Part shown: positions 41,686 through 53,996 of the stretch, one piece after another
Position numbering within the stretch: the first letter of the stretch is position 1
How the letters are laid out: each line of letters starts with the position of its first letter
Assembly: GCF_030248535.1 (NCBI RefSeq)
Contig: NZ_JAHGAJ010000007.1
Span: 62,001-126,000, forward strand
Reading direction: 5' to 3'
DNA from: Vibrio sp. D404a
GTDB taxonomy: Bacteria > Pseudomonadota > Gammaproteobacteria > Enterobacterales > Vibrionaceae
Length of the DNA: 64,000 nt
The notes under the pieces: model-generated
The model's input: the letters and a program-made list of their open reading frames with translations, nothing else
Told to the model about the DNA's origin: nothing
The model's database searches: none
Translations under genes and position numbers: made by a program

Positions 41686-42123
41686 ATTGACACTAACGTC
41701 CTTAATCACGATGCTTCAGCACCAACAATTCAAACTGTGGGCTTTTACGCATGATATTCTAAATTCATTGCTTCTTTTTTTACTATTGTGCGAGATTAAA
41801 AGAAGATCAACCGCTTTTTTCAAAATTGGATCTGATCGCTCGACAATTCAGCGACTCAGTTGAGAAAAGGGGCACAATAGGATTTGAGACTAAAGTACAA
41901 TCAAACCGTACTTCAAAACGCCTGTTTTTCAAGCTTCTTATATAAACGGGGTCATACTAATCTTGTCTATGTTTCAATGGCGAGCCCTGTTCAATTATTT
42001 TTGTCATAAATCACAAAATATCGAACATAAAATCGAAAACTCCTATTCGACTTGGGGTCAGGTCATTGAATTTCTACTCTGTCGCTCTAAACTCCATCTA
42101 TCCATCGTTATTAGAGAATCTCA
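41686..42123. other. Divergent promoter region of topA and yciN
   Basis: About 440 bases with promoter duty on both strands. A short inverted repeat AAGTAC/GTACTT with nine bases between lies at 41893-41913. No gene or known RNA was recognised. Confidence 0.4.
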
Positions 42124-42369
42124 ATGAGTAAACAAGTAATCACAGAGTTCGACCTTCTGCTTATCGCCAACCAAGTCATTCAGTCTCACGATGACTATAT
42201 AGAGGGAATGCGCGCAGAGAGCGTCACAGAAAAAGATGATGTATTGGTATTCAAAGGTGAATACTTCTTGGATAGCAACGGCTTACCAACAGAGAACACG
42301 ACTGCGGTATTCAATATGTTCAAATACCTAGCTCATCACTTATCCAAAGAGTTTACGTTACAACAGTAG
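42124..42369 (+). CDS. yciN: YciN family small protein (DUF2498)
   Basis: The 81-aa protein is a close relative of E. coli YciN: the segment VLVFKGEYFLDSNGLPTEN and the C-terminal TTAVFNMFKYLAHHLSKEF are conserved. It is soluble and has no cysteine or catalytic motif. Its position beside topA is the same as in E. coli. The function of the family is unknown to me. It starts with a GAGAATC site before ATG and ends near the bidirectional terminator shared with aroA. Confidence 0.9.
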   Translation: MSKQVITEFDLLLIANQVIQSHDDYIEGMRAESVTEKDDVLVFKGEYFLDSNGLPTENTTAVFNMFKYLAHHLSKEFTLQQ

Positions 42370-42454
42370 CCTTTCACCAGCATCAAAAGTACTCCGTTAA
42401 ACTTACTTTAATAGAGAGCCCTCGCCGACGAATCGCTTATCGGTAACCGCAAAT

Positions 42455-42482
42455 AAAAAGCTTGCCCTAGAGCAAGCTTTTT
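42455..42482. terminator. Bidirectional terminator between yciN and aroA
   Basis: Stem AAAAAGCTTGC/GCAAGCTTTTT with a CCTAGA loop, between convergent genes. Confidence 0.92.
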
Positions 42483-42496
42483 TAGTCTAAATCCAA

Positions 42497-43777
42497 TTAC
42501 TGGCTAAGCATTTTCAGCTTGTCAAAGTAATCAGGGAAAGTCTTAGACGTACAGCCTGGATCATTAATCGTGACCGGTGTATCACTCAGTGCAACCAACG
42601 AGAAACACATCGCCATTCGGTGGTCGTCATAGGTATCGATTGCCGCGTGTTTAAGCTCAGAAACAGGTTGAACAATGATGTAGTCCTCACCCTCTTCAAC
42701 TTCTGCGCCCACTTTACGTAGTTCTGTCGCCATTGCAGCAAGACGATCTGTTTCTTTTACGCGCCAGTTGTATACATTGCGGATCGCTGTCGTGCCTTCA
42801 GCAAACAGCGCTGTCGTTGCAATAGTCATCGCGGCATCAGGGATATGGTTGTAATCCATATCAATGCCTTTTAATTGACCAACACGAGAGATAACGTAGT
42901 CGTCACCCCATTCGATCTCTGCACCCATTTTTTCTAGTGCATCAGCGAATTGGATATCTCCTTGAATACTGTTTTTACCAATACCCGTTACCTTGATCTC
43001 ACCGCCTTTAATTGCAGCTGCAGCTAGGAAGTAAGAGGCTGAAGATGCGTCACCTTCTACAAGGAAATCACCGGGTGCAACATACTGTTGGCCAGTTGGA
43101 ATAACAAACTCTTGATAGTCATTATTGATTACATCGACACCGAATTGTTTCATGATGTGAAGCGTAATATCGATATAAGGTTTAGAAACTAACTCGCCCT
43201 CGATCTTAATCGTGATTTCGCCATCCGCAAGCGGCGCAGCCATCAGAAAAGCTGTTAGGAATTGACTTGAAATAGAGCCATCAATTGAAACTGTGCCACT
43301 CTTCAAGCCCGTACCTTTAATCTTCAATGGCGGGTAGTTTTCATTCTCAAGGTATTCAACATCCGCACCAGCCTCTTTCAAAGCCGTTACTAAGTGACCG
43401 ATTGGACGCTCTTTCATGCGTGGTTCACCAGTCAGTACATACTCACCAGTACCTAAACACAGAGCTGCAGCCAGTGGACGCATCGCGGTACCAGCATTGC
43501 CTAGAAACAGCTCCAATGCTTGTGGGCTTTCAAACGCTCCACCTAAACCTTGCACTTCACAAACCGTTTTGTCATCAGACAGCTGATAAGTAACACCTAA
43601 CTTAGTTAGAGCATTCAGCATATGACGGATATCGTCACTGTCTAGCAAGTTGGTTAGACGTGTTGTTCCGCGTGCTAGTGCCGCCAAAAGCAGAGCTCTA
43701 TTGGAAACACTTTTCGAGCCAGGTAGGTTAACTTCCCCACTCACTTTTTGGATTGGTTGTAACGTAAGGCTTTCCAT
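42497..43777 (-). CDS. aroA: 3-phosphoshikimate 1-carboxyvinyltransferase (EPSP synthase)
   Basis: AroA makes 5-enolpyruvylshikimate-3-phosphate in aromatic amino acid synthesis and is the glyphosate-class target enzyme. The protein from the ATG at 43777 (426 aa, as in E. coli) begins [20 protein letters not shown] and holds the substrate motif [29 protein letters not shown] and the late [15 protein letters not shown]. The frame is open 46 codons further upstream with no family match, so the longer start is not used. It is a single-gene unit with the shared terminator downstream. Confidence 0.97.
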   Translation of the reverse strand: MESLTLQPIQKVSGEVNLPGSKSVSNRALLLAALARGTTRLTNLLDSDDIRHMLNALTKLGVTYQLSDDKTVCEVQGLGGAFESPQALELFLGNAGTAMRPLAAALCLGTGEYVLTGEPRMKERPIGHLVTALKEAGADVEYLENENYPPLKIKGTGLKSGTVSIDGSISSQFLTAFLMAAPLADGEITIKIEGELVSKPYIDITLHIMKQFGVDVINNDYQEFVIPTGQQYVAPGDFLVEGDASSASYFLAAAAIKGGEIKVTGIGKNSIQGDIQFADALEKMGAEIEWGDDYVISRVGQLKGIDMDYNHIPDAAMTIATTALFAEGTTAIRNVYNWRVKETDRLAAMATELRKVGAEVEEGEDYIIVQPVSELKHAAIDTYDDHRMAMCFSLVALSDTPVTINDPGCTSKTFPDYFDKLKMLSQ

Positions 43778-43940
43778 TAAATCTATATAATCCTTGTATC
43801 GCCTGATCGACCGTCTTGGATTTATTTTCAGGCGATGAATAATTCTTCGTAATTGCAGACTAACGAACTTTTCCGATGAACTCCAGAGCAAATCGACCAG
43901 AAAAAGCTCAATCAATCATCAAACAAAGTGTATTTTCGAA

Positions 43941-44396
43941 CTAGTACACTAGATCAACGCGAACACCATCGGAAAAGTATAGGATTCGTACATCGTCACC
44001 GCGTGAAAAGAGCATTGAGCTGTCGACATCTTGAATAATATTAACGAGCTTGTTGTCCTTGGTTTTAACTAATAGTTCAACTAACTTATACTCCACTCGG
44101 TATTGTGTATTGCCACGGTTTCTCGCGATTCCCGCCCCAGCAACGGCACCGACCGCGGTTGCGACTTCTTTACCCGTGCCACCACCAAACTGATTGCCAA
44201 TTAAACCACCAATTGCAGCACCAAGCAGGGTTTCCCAGCCATTGGCTTTTGACTCGACAATCTCTTGTTGGGTTATGTAACGTACGGTATCAATCTCGCC
44301 ATACACCACCTCATTCACAGGTCGAGCCTGATTCCGGTTGTAGGCTGCATTTGCTATAAGAGGCAAAAACAGTAAAATCCAAAGCAACTTCTTCAT
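43941..44396 (-). CDS. Glycine-zipper 2TM domain outer-membrane-type protein
   Basis: The 151-aa protein has a signal peptide (about 1-18, ending ANA), a glycine-zipper segment GWETLLGAAIGGLIGNQFGGGTGKEVATAVGAVAGAGI with regularly spaced glycines near 53-90, then a C-terminal beta-type domain (YRVEYKLVELLVKTKDNK, RVDLVY). It lacks a lipobox cysteine, so it is not a lipoprotein of the SlyB type, though it is similar in layout. It probably inserts in or attaches to the outer membrane. It is divergent from aat; function is unknown. Confidence 0.75.
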   Translation of the reverse strand: MKKLLWILLFLPLIANAAYNRNQARPVNEVVYGEIDTVRYITQQEIVESKANGWETLLGAAIGGLIGNQFGGGTGKEVATAVGAVAGAGIARNRGNTQYRVEYKLVELLVKTKDNKLVNIIQDVDSSMLFSRGDDVRILYFSDGVRVDLVY

Positions 44397-44446
44397 AACA
44401 ACACTCCTAACGACCTCGGGTCTATGTAAATCAATAAGCGATAGTA

Positions 44447-45160
44447 ATGACTATATACTTAACAGAGTTGGATACTACTAGTATAGAATTCCCTTCACCC
44501 TTTGAAGCACTTGATGATCCCAACGGATTACTTGCTTTTGGTGGGGACCTTTCTCCAGCGCGTATTCTTAATGCGTATAGTCATGGCATTTTTCCATGGT
44601 ATGGCCCGGGTGAGCCCATTCTTTGGTGGAGCCCAGCTCCGCGAGCCGTGTTTGATCCTAAGACCTTTCAACCAGCGAAAAGTCTCAAAAAATTTCAGAG
44701 AAAACATAACTATCGTGTCAGCATTAACCAAGCGACCGATAGAGTCATTGGGCTCTGTTCTTCACTCCGCCCGGCAGAAGAGACTTGGTTAAACCAAGAT
44801 ATGCAACGCTCTTATATTGAACTAGCCAAAATGGGTCACTGCCACTCTGTTGAAGTTTGGCAAGGGGATGAGCTTGTTGGAGGCCTGTATGGCATTCTTC
44901 GGGGCAAGCTGTTCTGTGGTGAATCCATGTTCAGTACTCAAACCAATGCCTCTAAGATCGCACTCTGGTATTTTTGTCGACACTTTTCTCAGCATGGCGG
45001 CCAACTGATCGATTGCCAAGTGATGAATCCGCATCTTGAATCTTTAGGCGCTTTGGAGATTGAAAGAGAGACTTTTCTTGAATCTCTGTCATTATTAAAA
45101 GAGCACCCTATTGACCCACTATGTTTTCGTTCACAATGGTTAGAGGAACTGTCGGAATGA
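44447..45160 (+). CDS. aat: Leucyl/phenylalanyl-tRNA--protein transferase Aat
   Basis: Aat attaches Leu or Phe from aminoacyl-tRNA to proteins with an N-terminal Arg or Lys, making a primary N-degron. The 237-aa protein is of family length and contains FPSPFEALDDPNGLLAFGGD, GIFPWYGPGEPILWWSPAPR, GELVGGLYG-like DELVGGLYGILRGKLFCGES and LIDCQVMNPHLESLGA. The stop TGA overlaps the ATG of bpt (ATGA), so the two are translationally coupled. Bpt, InfA, ClpA and ClpS follow or lie opposite, giving an N-degron locus. Confidence 0.97.
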   Translation: MTIYLTELDTTSIEFPSPFEALDDPNGLLAFGGDLSPARILNAYSHGIFPWYGPGEPILWWSPAPRAVFDPKTFQPAKSLKKFQRKHNYRVSINQATDRVIGLCSSLRPAEETWLNQDMQRSYIELAKMGHCHSVEVWQGDELVGGLYGILRGKLFCGESMFSTQTNASKIALWYFCRHFSQHGGQLIDCQVMNPHLESLGALEIERETFLESLSLLKEHPIDPLCFRSQWLEELSE

Positions 45161-45855
45161 GTTCAGGTTTGCACCAAATCAGAATAGGATTAACCGATAA
45201 TCATAGCTGCAGCTACTTGCCTGAGCGTCAAGAGCGCGTCGCCGTCACGCTCGACGAGCATATGCATACCTCAGATAATTATGAGGTTCTTTTAGCTAAT
45301 GGGTTTCGTCGCAGTGGCGCAACCATTTATAAGCCCCATTGTGATAACTGTTCTTCGTGTCATGCACTGAGATTGTCTATTCCAGACACTCAACTTTCAA
45401 AGAGTCAAAAACGGCTATTAAACAAGGCAAAGTCTTATCAATGGACGATGAAGTCACAGATGGATGAAAACTGGTTTGATCTATACAGCCGTTATATTAC
45501 TGCTCGTCACCGTTCAGGTACTATGTACCCACCCCAGAAAGACGAATTTTTGCAGTTTTCAAAGAACGAGTGGCTTAATACACAGTATTTGCACGTTTAT
45601 CTGGAAGAAAAGTTAGTCGCGGTTGCAGTTACCGATGTCATGAGCCAAAGCACCAGTGCGTTCTACACCTTCTTCGACCCAGATGTCGACTTATCACTGG
45701 GAACGCTTGGGGTTTTGTTTCAAATTCAGCATGCCCAACAAACCCAAAAACAGTGGCTTTATTTGGGTTATCAAATCGACGAATGCCCCGCTATGAACTA
45801 TAAAGTACGATTTCAACGTCATCAAAGGCTAGTAAATCAAGTGTGGCAAGGGTAG
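45157..45855 (+). CDS. bpt: Aspartate/glutamate leucyltransferase Bpt (arginyltransferase family)
   Basis: Bpt transfers leucine to proteins with an N-terminal Asp or Glu, turning a secondary degron into a primary one for ClpS/ClpAP. The protein from the ATG at 45157 (232 aa) begins MSSGLHQIRIGLTDNHSCSY, with CSYLPERQERVAV and a GFRRSGATIYKPHCDNCSSC segment whose cysteines are conserved in the family, and the late YLGYQIDECPAMNYKVRFQR. The frame is open 12 codons further upstream inside aat, but the ATGA junction with the aat stop marks the true start. infA follows after 82 bases. Confidence 0.95.
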   Translation: MSSGLHQIRIGLTDNHSCSYLPERQERVAVTLDEHMHTSDNYEVLLANGFRRSGATIYKPHCDNCSSCHALRLSIPDTQLSKSQKRLLNKAKSYQWTMKSQMDENWFDLYSRYITARHRSGTMYPPQKDEFLQFSKNEWLNTQYLHVYLEEKLVAVAVTDVMSQSTSAFYTFFDPDVDLSLGTLGVLFQIQHAQQTQKQWLYLGYQIDECPAMNYKVRFQRHQRLVNQVWQG

Positions 45856-45937
45856 AATACGCCACAACTTTACATAATTTGATTTTGACGGCACTATCAT
45901 CGCCGTTGAAAACCGCCAAATGTCGAAAGAGGATTAG

Positions 45938-46156
<219 letters not shown>

Positions 46157-46183
46157 TGTCTCATTAGTGAATACGATAAGAAG

Positions 46184-46206
46184 CGGAGCCTAGTGCTCCG
46201 TTTTTT
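46184..46206 (+). terminator. Terminator of infA
   Basis: Stem CGGAGC/GCTCCG with a CTAGT loop followed by TTTTTT. Confidence 0.92.
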
Positions 46207-46262
46207 ATTGCCTAACGCTTGGCACTTTGTCCTTTCCACTTATCTCTATCTTCTCTATTTCT

Positions 46263-46300
<38 letters not shown>

Positions 46301-46307
46301 CAAGCAT

Positions 46308-46338
46308 AAAAAAACGCACGACCTGAGCCGTACGTTTT
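46308..46338 (-). terminator. Terminator of clpA
   Basis: Stem AAAACGCACG/CGTACGTTTT with one mismatch and an eight-base loop; the minus strand ends in a T-run, just beyond the clpA stop. Confidence 0.75.
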
Positions 46339-46370
46339 ATTGATTCAATCGAGCTATTCAAGTTGACTGG

Positions 46371-48641
46371 TTAGTGCATCACTTCTTCTTTAGCACCAAC
46401 ATAGCTAAATTGCAGCTCATCTTTCTTCAGAGACACTTTAACAGTACCACCGTCGACTAGACTACCGAACAACAATTCGTTCGCGAGAGGCTTCTTAAGC
46501 TGCTCTTGAATCACACGTCCCATTGGACGCGCACCCATTGCTTTGTCGTAACCTTTCTCTGCTAACCAGTGACGAGCATCTTCTGATACTTCCAAAGACA
46601 CGCCACGAGAATCAAGTTGAACTTGCAGTTCGACAATGAACTTATCAACCACTTGGCTAATAACTGTTGGGTCTAGGCTGTTGAACCAGATGATGTTATC
46701 AAGACGGTTACGGAACTCTGGTGTAAACACCTTCTTGATTTCACCCATCGCATCTGGCGCGTGATCCTGCTGGATCAGGCCGATCGATTTCTTCTCTGTC
46801 TCTGCTACACCGGCGTTGGTGGTCATCACAAGGATTACGTTACGGAAGTCAGCTTTACGACCGTTATTATCCGTTAGCGTACCGTTATCCATCACTTGTA
46901 GCAGTAGGTTAAAGATGTCAGGGTGAGCTTTCTCAATTTCATCAAGCAGTACCACAGAATGAGGGTTCTTGATCACGGCATCAGTTAATAGACCACCTTG
47001 ATCGTAACCGACATAACCCGGAGGTGCACCGATCAAACGGCTCACAGAGTGGCGTTCACCGTATTCCGACATATCAAAGCGCAGTAGCTCAATACCCATC
47101 AGTTTAGACAGCTGAACTGTCACCTCTGTTTTACCCACCCCTGTAGGGCCTGCAAAAAGGAATGAACCAACAGGTTTGTTATCGGCACCCAAGCCAGCAC
47201 GAGTTAGCTTGATCGCTTCACTTAGCGCGTCTATAGCGGTGTCTTGACCAAATACCAGCATTTTCATGCGATCATCAAGGCTTTGTAGAATGTCTTTATC
47301 TGACGAAGAGACAGACTTCTCTGGAATACGAGCCATCTTGGCAACCATTGACTCTATATCCGCTACACTCACCGTTTTCTTACGACGGCTTGCTGGAGCT
47401 AATCGACTGCGAGCGCCTGCTTCATCAATTACGTCAATCGCTTTATCTGGCAGGTGACGTTCGTTAATGTACTTCGCTGACAACTCAACGGCAGCACGCA
47501 GGGCTTTATTAGTGTAACGAACCTCGTGGTGCGCTTCGTATTTCGGCTTAAGACCAATCAAGATCTTAGTGGTGTCATCTAACGATGGTTCCACAATATC
47601 GATTTTCTGGAAACGGCGAGATAACGCACGCTCTTTCTCGAAAATGGTGCTGTACTCTTGGTACGTTGTTGAACCGATACAACGCAACTTACCACTACTT
47701 AGCAGAGGCTTAATGAGGTTTGCCGCATCAACTTGACCGCCCGAAGCCGCACCCGCACCAATGATGGTATGAATCTCATCAATGAAAAGAATCGCGTCTT
47801 CTTCTTTCTCTAGCTGTTTAAGAATCGCCTTAAAGCGTTTCTCAAAGTCACCACGGTATTTAGTCCCTGCAAGCAGAGAACCAATATCTAGAGAGTAAAT
47901 GACACTGCTTTGGATCACTTCTGGTACTTGGCCTTCGACAATTCTCCAAGCAAGACCTTCAGCAATGGCGGTTTTACCTACGCCAGCTTCGCCCACAAGA
48001 AGCGGGTTGTTTTTACGACGGCGGCATAACACCTGAATAGTGCGCTCAAGCTCTTTGTCACGACCAATAAGTGGGTCGATATTGCCTTTCTTCGCGACTT
48101 CATTGAGGTTGGTTGCAAAATTTTCCAGTCTATCTTCTGAACTCGCTTCTTCCGCATTTTCAGCACCGAATGAGTCTGAAGAGGAAGCATTGTCACCTTC
48201 ATTGCTTGCTTTGGTAATACCGTGAGAAATGAAGTTAACAATATCTAAGCGGCTGATGTCATTCTTCTTGAGCAAGTAAGCTGCGTGAGATTCTTGTTCA
48301 CTGAAGATAGCAACCAACACGTTAGCACCCGTTACTTCACTGCGACCAGATGATTGCACGTGGAAAACGGCACGTTGAAGAACACGTTGGAAGCTTAGCG
48401 TCGGCTGAGTTTCACGTGTTTCGTCGCTTTCAGGAATAAGAGGTGTGGTTTGATCGATGAAAATATCGAGCTCGTTGCGTAAGGCTTCAAGATCGGCTTG
48501 GCATGCCAAAAGCGCTTCCTTGGCCGCATCATTTTCTAATAATGCAAGTAGGAGGTGCTCGACAGTCATAAACTCATGTCGCTTTTCTCGCGCTCGAGCA
48601 AAGGCGCCGTTCAAGCTTGATTCTAATTCTTTATTCAGCAT
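46371..48641 (-). CDS. clpA: ATP-dependent Clp protease ATP-binding subunit ClpA
   Basis: ClpA unfolds proteins, including those delivered by ClpS, and feeds them to ClpP. The 756-aa protein (E. coli: 758) has the N-domain with Clp repeats (about 1-145), a first AAA+ module with [15 protein letters not shown] near 210 and a second with [14 protein letters not shown] near 490, and Walker B sites LFIDEIHTI and [13 protein letters not shown]. It is downstream of clpS by 42 bases on the same strand. It is convergent with infA, with terminators and a heptamer repeat between. Confidence 0.98.
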   Translation of the reverse strand: MLNKELESSLNGAFARAREKRHEFMTVEHLLLALLENDAAKEALLACQADLEALRNELDIFIDQTTPLIPESDETRETQPTLSFQRVLQRAVFHVQSSGRSEVTGANVLVAIFSEQESHAAYLLKKNDISRLDIVNFISHGITKASNEGDNASSSDSFGAENAEEASSEDRLENFATNLNEVAKKGNIDPLIGRDKELERTIQVLCRRRKNNPLLVGEAGVGKTAIAEGLAWRIVEGQVPEVIQSSVIYSLDIGSLLAGTKYRGDFEKRFKAILKQLEKEEDAILFIDEIHTIIGAGAASGGQVDAANLIKPLLSSGKLRCIGSTTYQEYSTIFEKERALSRRFQKIDIVEPSLDDTTKILIGLKPKYEAHHEVRYTNKALRAAVELSAKYINERHLPDKAIDVIDEAGARSRLAPASRRKKTVSVADIESMVAKMARIPEKSVSSSDKDILQSLDDRMKMLVFGQDTAIDALSEAIKLTRAGLGADNKPVGSFLFAGPTGVGKTEVTVQLSKLMGIELLRFDMSEYGERHSVSRLIGAPPGYVGYDQGGLLTDAVIKNPHSVVLLDEIEKAHPDIFNLLLQVMDNGTLTDNNGRKADFRNVILVMTTNAGVAETEKKSIGLIQQDHAPDAMGEIKKVFTPEFRNRLDNIIWFNSLDPTVISQVVDKFIVELQVQLDSRGVSLEVSEDARHWLAEKGYDKAMGARPMGRVIQEQLKKPLANELLFGSLVDGGTVKVSLKKDELQFSYVGAKEEVMH

Positions 48642-48683
48642 AAGTACCTCCTAAGGGAACAACATTGTTGTCCGAACAAGTCT

Positions 48684-49004
48684 TTAAGCTTGCTCCATTG
48701 TACATAGTAGCGGATGCTCATTTTCCTTTGAGTACATCGTTACTTGCGCTACTTTTGTTTCCGCTATCTCTGCGCTGTAAGTCCCACAGATAGCTTTACC
48801 TTCATAATGAACCTTGAGCATGACTTCCGTTGCTTTCTCGATATCTAGCGAGAAGAATCGCTCTAGGATTTCGATTACAAAGTCCATTGGCGTGTAGTCA
48901 TCGTTATTAAGTACAACGTTATACATTGCCGGTGGCTTAACTTTCGTTTTTTCTTTCTCCAGTAAATCAGAGCCTGGAGCCGCCCATTCAAAGTTTCTAC
49001 TCAT
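48684..49004 (-). CDS. clpS: ATP-dependent Clp protease adaptor ClpS
   Basis: ClpS binds proteins with N-terminal Leu, Phe, Tyr or Trp and hands them to ClpAP. The 106-aa protein has the core [20 protein letters not shown], with the residues that form the N-degron pocket ([11 protein letters not shown] region), and [17 protein letters not shown]. It lies immediately before clpA. Together with Aat and Bpt across the divergent side it completes the N-degron pathway in about 4.5 kb. Confidence 0.98.
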   Translation of the reverse strand: MSRNFEWAAPGSDLLEKEKTKVKPPAMYNVVLNNDDYTPMDFVIEILERFFSLDIEKATEVMLKVHYEGKAICGTYSAEIAETKVAQVTMYSKENEHPLLCTMEQA

Positions 49005-49549
49005 GTTAGCTTTGCTAAGGTTATTTTTGGAAATACGACATGTGCGAACTCTAAATCTACCACATTCACAGTGTCGGGTGTACTACGAAACCGTGTTAGA
49101 AAACAAGACCAAAAATAGAACCCATACATTGAGCCTAATCCACCATTTACCTTGCTGCAAATAAAAGATGCCTATTGCGTCGATTAACATATGTGATTGA
49201 TTAAAAAGGCAGCATAAACATACGTAAAACATATATTTGCGCTTATAAGTTACAAAATAGTTAATAGGTAGTGTTAATTCTCAGGTGTGATTTGTTATTA
49301 AAAATGATCAATTTTCTACCAATTTGCTATTGACTGTGCTCAATCATTAGCTACATTGGAGCTAAAAGGTTTTTTTTACATTAAAATTTAACAACACGGA
49401 ATAATTACGCAAGGCAGCGATATTTCATGTCAGCAATGTAGAAGTTCAGAATAACGACCAGATACCGCGTCGTTTCGAATCATATCAGTGACACTTTTCA
49501 CAATTGATATAAACAACATCAGTAACAAAATGCATGAGGGATGTATAGC
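49005..49549. other. Divergent regulatory region of clpS and cspD
   Basis: About 545 A/T-rich bases without a gene. TTGACT (49330) and TACATT (49352) with 16 bases between form a plausible promoter towards cspD, giving a long untranslated leader. No recognised RNA element was found in the rest. Confidence 0.5.
49330..49357 (+). promoter_or_regulatory. Candidate sigma-70 promoter of cspD
   Basis: TTGACT, a 16-base spacer, then TACATT, about 190 bases before the cspD ATG. The match is good but it has not been tested. Confidence 0.4.
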
Positions 49550-49771
49550 ATGGCTACAGGTACAGTAAAATGGTTTAACAATGCCAAAGGGTTTGGCTTT
49601 ATTTGTCCAGAAGGTGAAGAAGGCGATATTTTTGCCCACTACTCCACCATTCAAATGGATGGCTACCGCACACTCAAAGCGGGACAGCAGGTCGACTATG
49701 AAGTAGAGAGCGGCCCGAAAGGATCCCACGCCAGCTCCGTTATTCCGGTAGAAACTGGCCAAACAAAGTAG
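49550..49771 (+). CDS. cspD: Cold-shock-like protein CspD
   Basis: CspD is a stationary-phase cold-shock-domain protein which in E. coli inhibits DNA replication. The 73-aa protein starts MATGTVKWFNNAKGFGFICP, with both RNP-type motifs (GFGFI and DIFAHYS), and ends in QVDYEVESGPKGSHASSVIP. The frame is open three codons earlier, but a GAGGG site lies nine bases before the ATG at 49550, so that start is used. It lies beside clpS and clpA as in E. coli. A terminator follows. Confidence 0.96.
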   Translation: MATGTVKWFNNAKGFGFICPEGEEGDIFAHYSTIQMDGYRTLKAGQQVDYEVESGPKGSHASSVIPVETGQTK

Positions 49772-49795
49772 TCCAGCTACATTCATTATCCGAAG

Positions 49796-49824
49796 ACGCT
49801 CTGCCCTATGCAGAGCGTTTTTTT
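49796..49824 (+). terminator. Terminator of cspD
   Basis: Stem ACGCTCTGC/GCAGAGCGT with a CCTAT loop and T-run, 25 bases after the cspD stop. Confidence 0.92.
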
Positions 49825-49844
49825 ATATCTATACACCAATAAAA

Positions 49845-49873
49845 AACGCCCCAGCTATTTAGGCTGAGGCGTT
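49845..49873 (-). terminator. Terminator of icd
   Basis: Imperfect stem AACGCCCCAGC/GCTGAGGCGTT (one mismatch) with a T-run on the minus strand, just beyond the icd stop. Confidence 0.8.
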
Positions 49874-49904
49874 TATCAATTACTGAGTCTAGGTTAGACG
49901 GTGA

Positions 49905-52139
<2,235 letters not shown>

Positions 52140-52244
52140 CTATAGTTCTGACAAGCTCACTCATTGTGAGAATGTTTAAATTGACCAGTAAACTGCGCTT
52201 GAGAGCGCCGAATGTCTACTCGATAGTCGTACTCTATCTTATTT

Positions 52245-52270
52245 TTCATACCGATTTATGACGGTATGAA
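52245..52270. promoter_or_regulatory. Palindromic operator-like site between icd and rluE
   Basis: Perfect nine-base arms TTCATACCG and CGGTATGAA separated by eight bases, about 115 bases upstream of the icd start and just before the rluE promoter. It is shaped like a dimeric regulator site, but I do not recognise the regulator. Confidence 0.45.
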
Positions 52271-52287
52271 CCAAATCCGTGAGTGCG

Positions 52288-52315
52288 TTGTTATAATAAA
52301 ACACGTTGGTATAAT
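52288..52315 (+). promoter_or_regulatory. Candidate sigma-70 promoter of rluE
   Basis: TTGTTA, a 16-base spacer and a perfect TATAAT, about 130 bases upstream of the rluE start. Confidence 0.55.
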
Positions 52316-52447
52316 TAAACAAATTGGGCTTTGTAGTCCATTAACTTGTTCTATTTTGTGTCTTTTAGGCGCGCAAATGATAGCTCAATTCCGTTTCAGT
52401 GAAAACTTTTCAGCACACTTCGTTTACATTTTTGCAAGGTAGTTAAC

Positions 52448-53185
52448 ATGTCTACTCGCTCTCGTAGCACTTCGCGCTCTAATGGGGCCTCTCGTCAAGG
52501 CGGTCAATTTAAACGGGGCAGCCAAGCCACCACGCGTCAAAATCACAAGGGTAATGAGCGTCGTTCTTCTGCTGCCAATAAAGCAAATTCATCCAGTAAA
52601 CAGCGCTACAAGCGTAAACCGAGCAGTGACAAACCGAAGATCGCACCAGAAGACCGAAAGGTGATTCTGTTTAACAAACCGTTCGATACTTTGAGCCAAT
52701 TTACTGATGGTGAGGGCCGTAAGACCTTAGCCGATTTTATCCCGGTTAAAGATGTGTATGCAGCGGGTCGGTTAGACCGAGACAGTGAGGGGCTGATGGT
52801 GCTGACCAATGACGGTATCTATCAAGCGAAACTGACTCAACCTAACTCTAAATCGCCAAAAACCTATTGGGTACAAGTCGAAGGCGCTCCAACAGAGAAC
52901 GATTTAGATAAATTGAGAAAAGGAGTGGAGCTAAAAGATGGTATGACTCTGCCAGCGAAAGTGGAAATCATGCCAGAACCTAGCGTATGGGAACGAAACC
53001 CGCCCGTCCGTTTCAGAGCAGCCATTCCGACTACATGGCTCTCGATTACAATCATTGAAGGCCGTAACCGTCAGGTACGCCGTATGACAGCTAATATAGG
53101 TTTCCCTACCCTACGACTTATTCGCTACTCAATGGGCGGAATGAACTTAGGTGATTTACAACCGGGAGAGTGGAAAGAGATTTAA
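52448..53185 (+). CDS. rluE: 23S rRNA pseudouridine synthase RluE
   Basis: RluE makes pseudouridine 2457 of 23S rRNA. The 245-aa protein has the RsuA-family core: [20 protein letters not shown], the catalytic [10 protein letters not shown] (Asp110) and [21 protein letters not shown]. The first 65 or so residues are a serine-, arginine- and lysine-rich extension without a recognisable fold and unlike the short N-terminus of E. coli RluE; it may bind RNA. The gene sits next to icd as in E. coli, divergent from it. Confidence 0.93.
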   Translation: MSTRSRSTSRSNGASRQGGQFKRGSQATTRQNHKGNERRSSAANKANSSSKQRYKRKPSSDKPKIAPEDRKVILFNKPFDTLSQFTDGEGRKTLADFIPVKDVYAAGRLDRDSEGLMVLTNDGIYQAKLTQPNSKSPKTYWVQVEGAPTENDLDKLRKGVELKDGMTLPAKVEIMPEPSVWERNPPVRFRAAIPTTWLSITIIEGRNRQVRRMTANIGFPTLRLIRYSMGGMNLGDLQPGEWKEI

Positions 53186-53226
53186 ACCTAGATCTGGTTC
53201 TAGGAGCTAAAAAGGAATATGAACAA

Positions 53227-53259
53227 GCGAGGAGTCCAAATACAGGTTGAACTCCTCGC
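53227..53259. terminator. Long-loop hairpin between rluE and the UPF0319 gene
   Basis: Perfect nine-base stem GCGAGGAGT/ACTCCTCGC with a 15-base loop between convergent genes. There is no clear T-run, so it is only a possible terminator. Confidence 0.4.
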
Positions 53260-53275
53260 CATAAAAATCTTTATC

Positions 53276-53923
53276 TTACTTTTGGTCAACTAACCATTTT
53301 TGGAAAGCTTTACGCTCTTCTTCGTTTGCTCTTGAATACCAAAGCTTAAGTTGAAGCGTATTTTCAGACTCTTGAACAGTGCTGTCTGGGGCTACTGTAG
53401 AACCGACTACTGCACCTGTTTGTACTGCCGCTAACTCTTCTTTGAGTGATCGAATTTTTCCAGAATCAAATACTAAACCATGCTCTTGGTTATATACCTT
53501 AACTAACTCTGGAATATCACCATAAGGCAATGCACCTTTTGCAGGCGGTAAAATCTCTTGCATCGCTTCGACTTCATCACCGTTTACCGTCACTTCAAAT
53601 AATGGCTGCTCTTTGTCCACCCAACTAGACACTTGGCCATATTTTCGGCTTTTTAGGTCAATCTCGACATCACTGTCTTTTGGTACATCAACAATGACAA
53701 TATAAGGAACCGTGCTTAAGAACTCTCGTTTACCTCGCTCGCTTAGATACCCGGTATAATCGAGTACAAGTTGGTTCTCTCCCGGCTCTAAAGACACCTG
53801 TTCAGCATCTTCAATAACTTCACCGTTGAGTGTATTCAATGTCACACCATTGCCGAATTCAACACCGGCAAAACTATGCGGGGCAGCAGCAAGGCAAACA
53901 AGACCCAAAACCCATTTGTTCAT
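53276..53923 (-). CDS. UPF0319/DUF2057 periplasmic protein (YccT family)
   Basis: The 215-aa protein has a Sec signal peptide (about 1-19, ending SFAG) and the DUF2057 domain: LNGEVIEDAEQVSLEPGENQLVLDY and YLSERGKREFLSTVPYIVIV. Proteins of this family (YccT, also called CsgI) have been linked to inhibition of curli assembly in enteric bacteria; whether that applies in Vibrio is unknown. It lies between rluE and the porin and is preceded by an AAGGAAACG ribosome site. Confidence 0.85.
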   Translation of the reverse strand: MNKWVLGLVCLAAAPHSFAGVEFGNGVTLNTLNGEVIEDAEQVSLEPGENQLVLDYTGYLSERGKREFLSTVPYIVIVDVPKDSDVEIDLKSRKYGQVSSWVDKEQPLFEVTVNGDEVEAMQEILPPAKGALPYGDIPELVKVYNQEHGLVFDSGKIRSLKEELAAVQTGAVVGSTVAPDSTVQESENTLQLKLWYSRANEEERKAFQKWLVDQK

Positions 53924-53948
53924 GAACGTTTCCTTATCAATAAATGTA

Positions 53949-53974
53949 AAAAAGCCAGCTTAACGCTGGCTTTT
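53949..53974 (-). terminator. Terminator of the porin gene
   Basis: Stem AAAGCCAGC/GCTGGCTTT with a TTAAC loop, between the porin stop and the UPF0319 start. Confidence 0.88.
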
Positions 53975-53996
53975 ATATATCATACTAAGCTACGAC

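Noticed and set aside
49430..49786. 118-codon minus-strand frame over cspD
   Set aside because: It is an antisense shadow of the clear cspD gene and its protein has no recognisable features.
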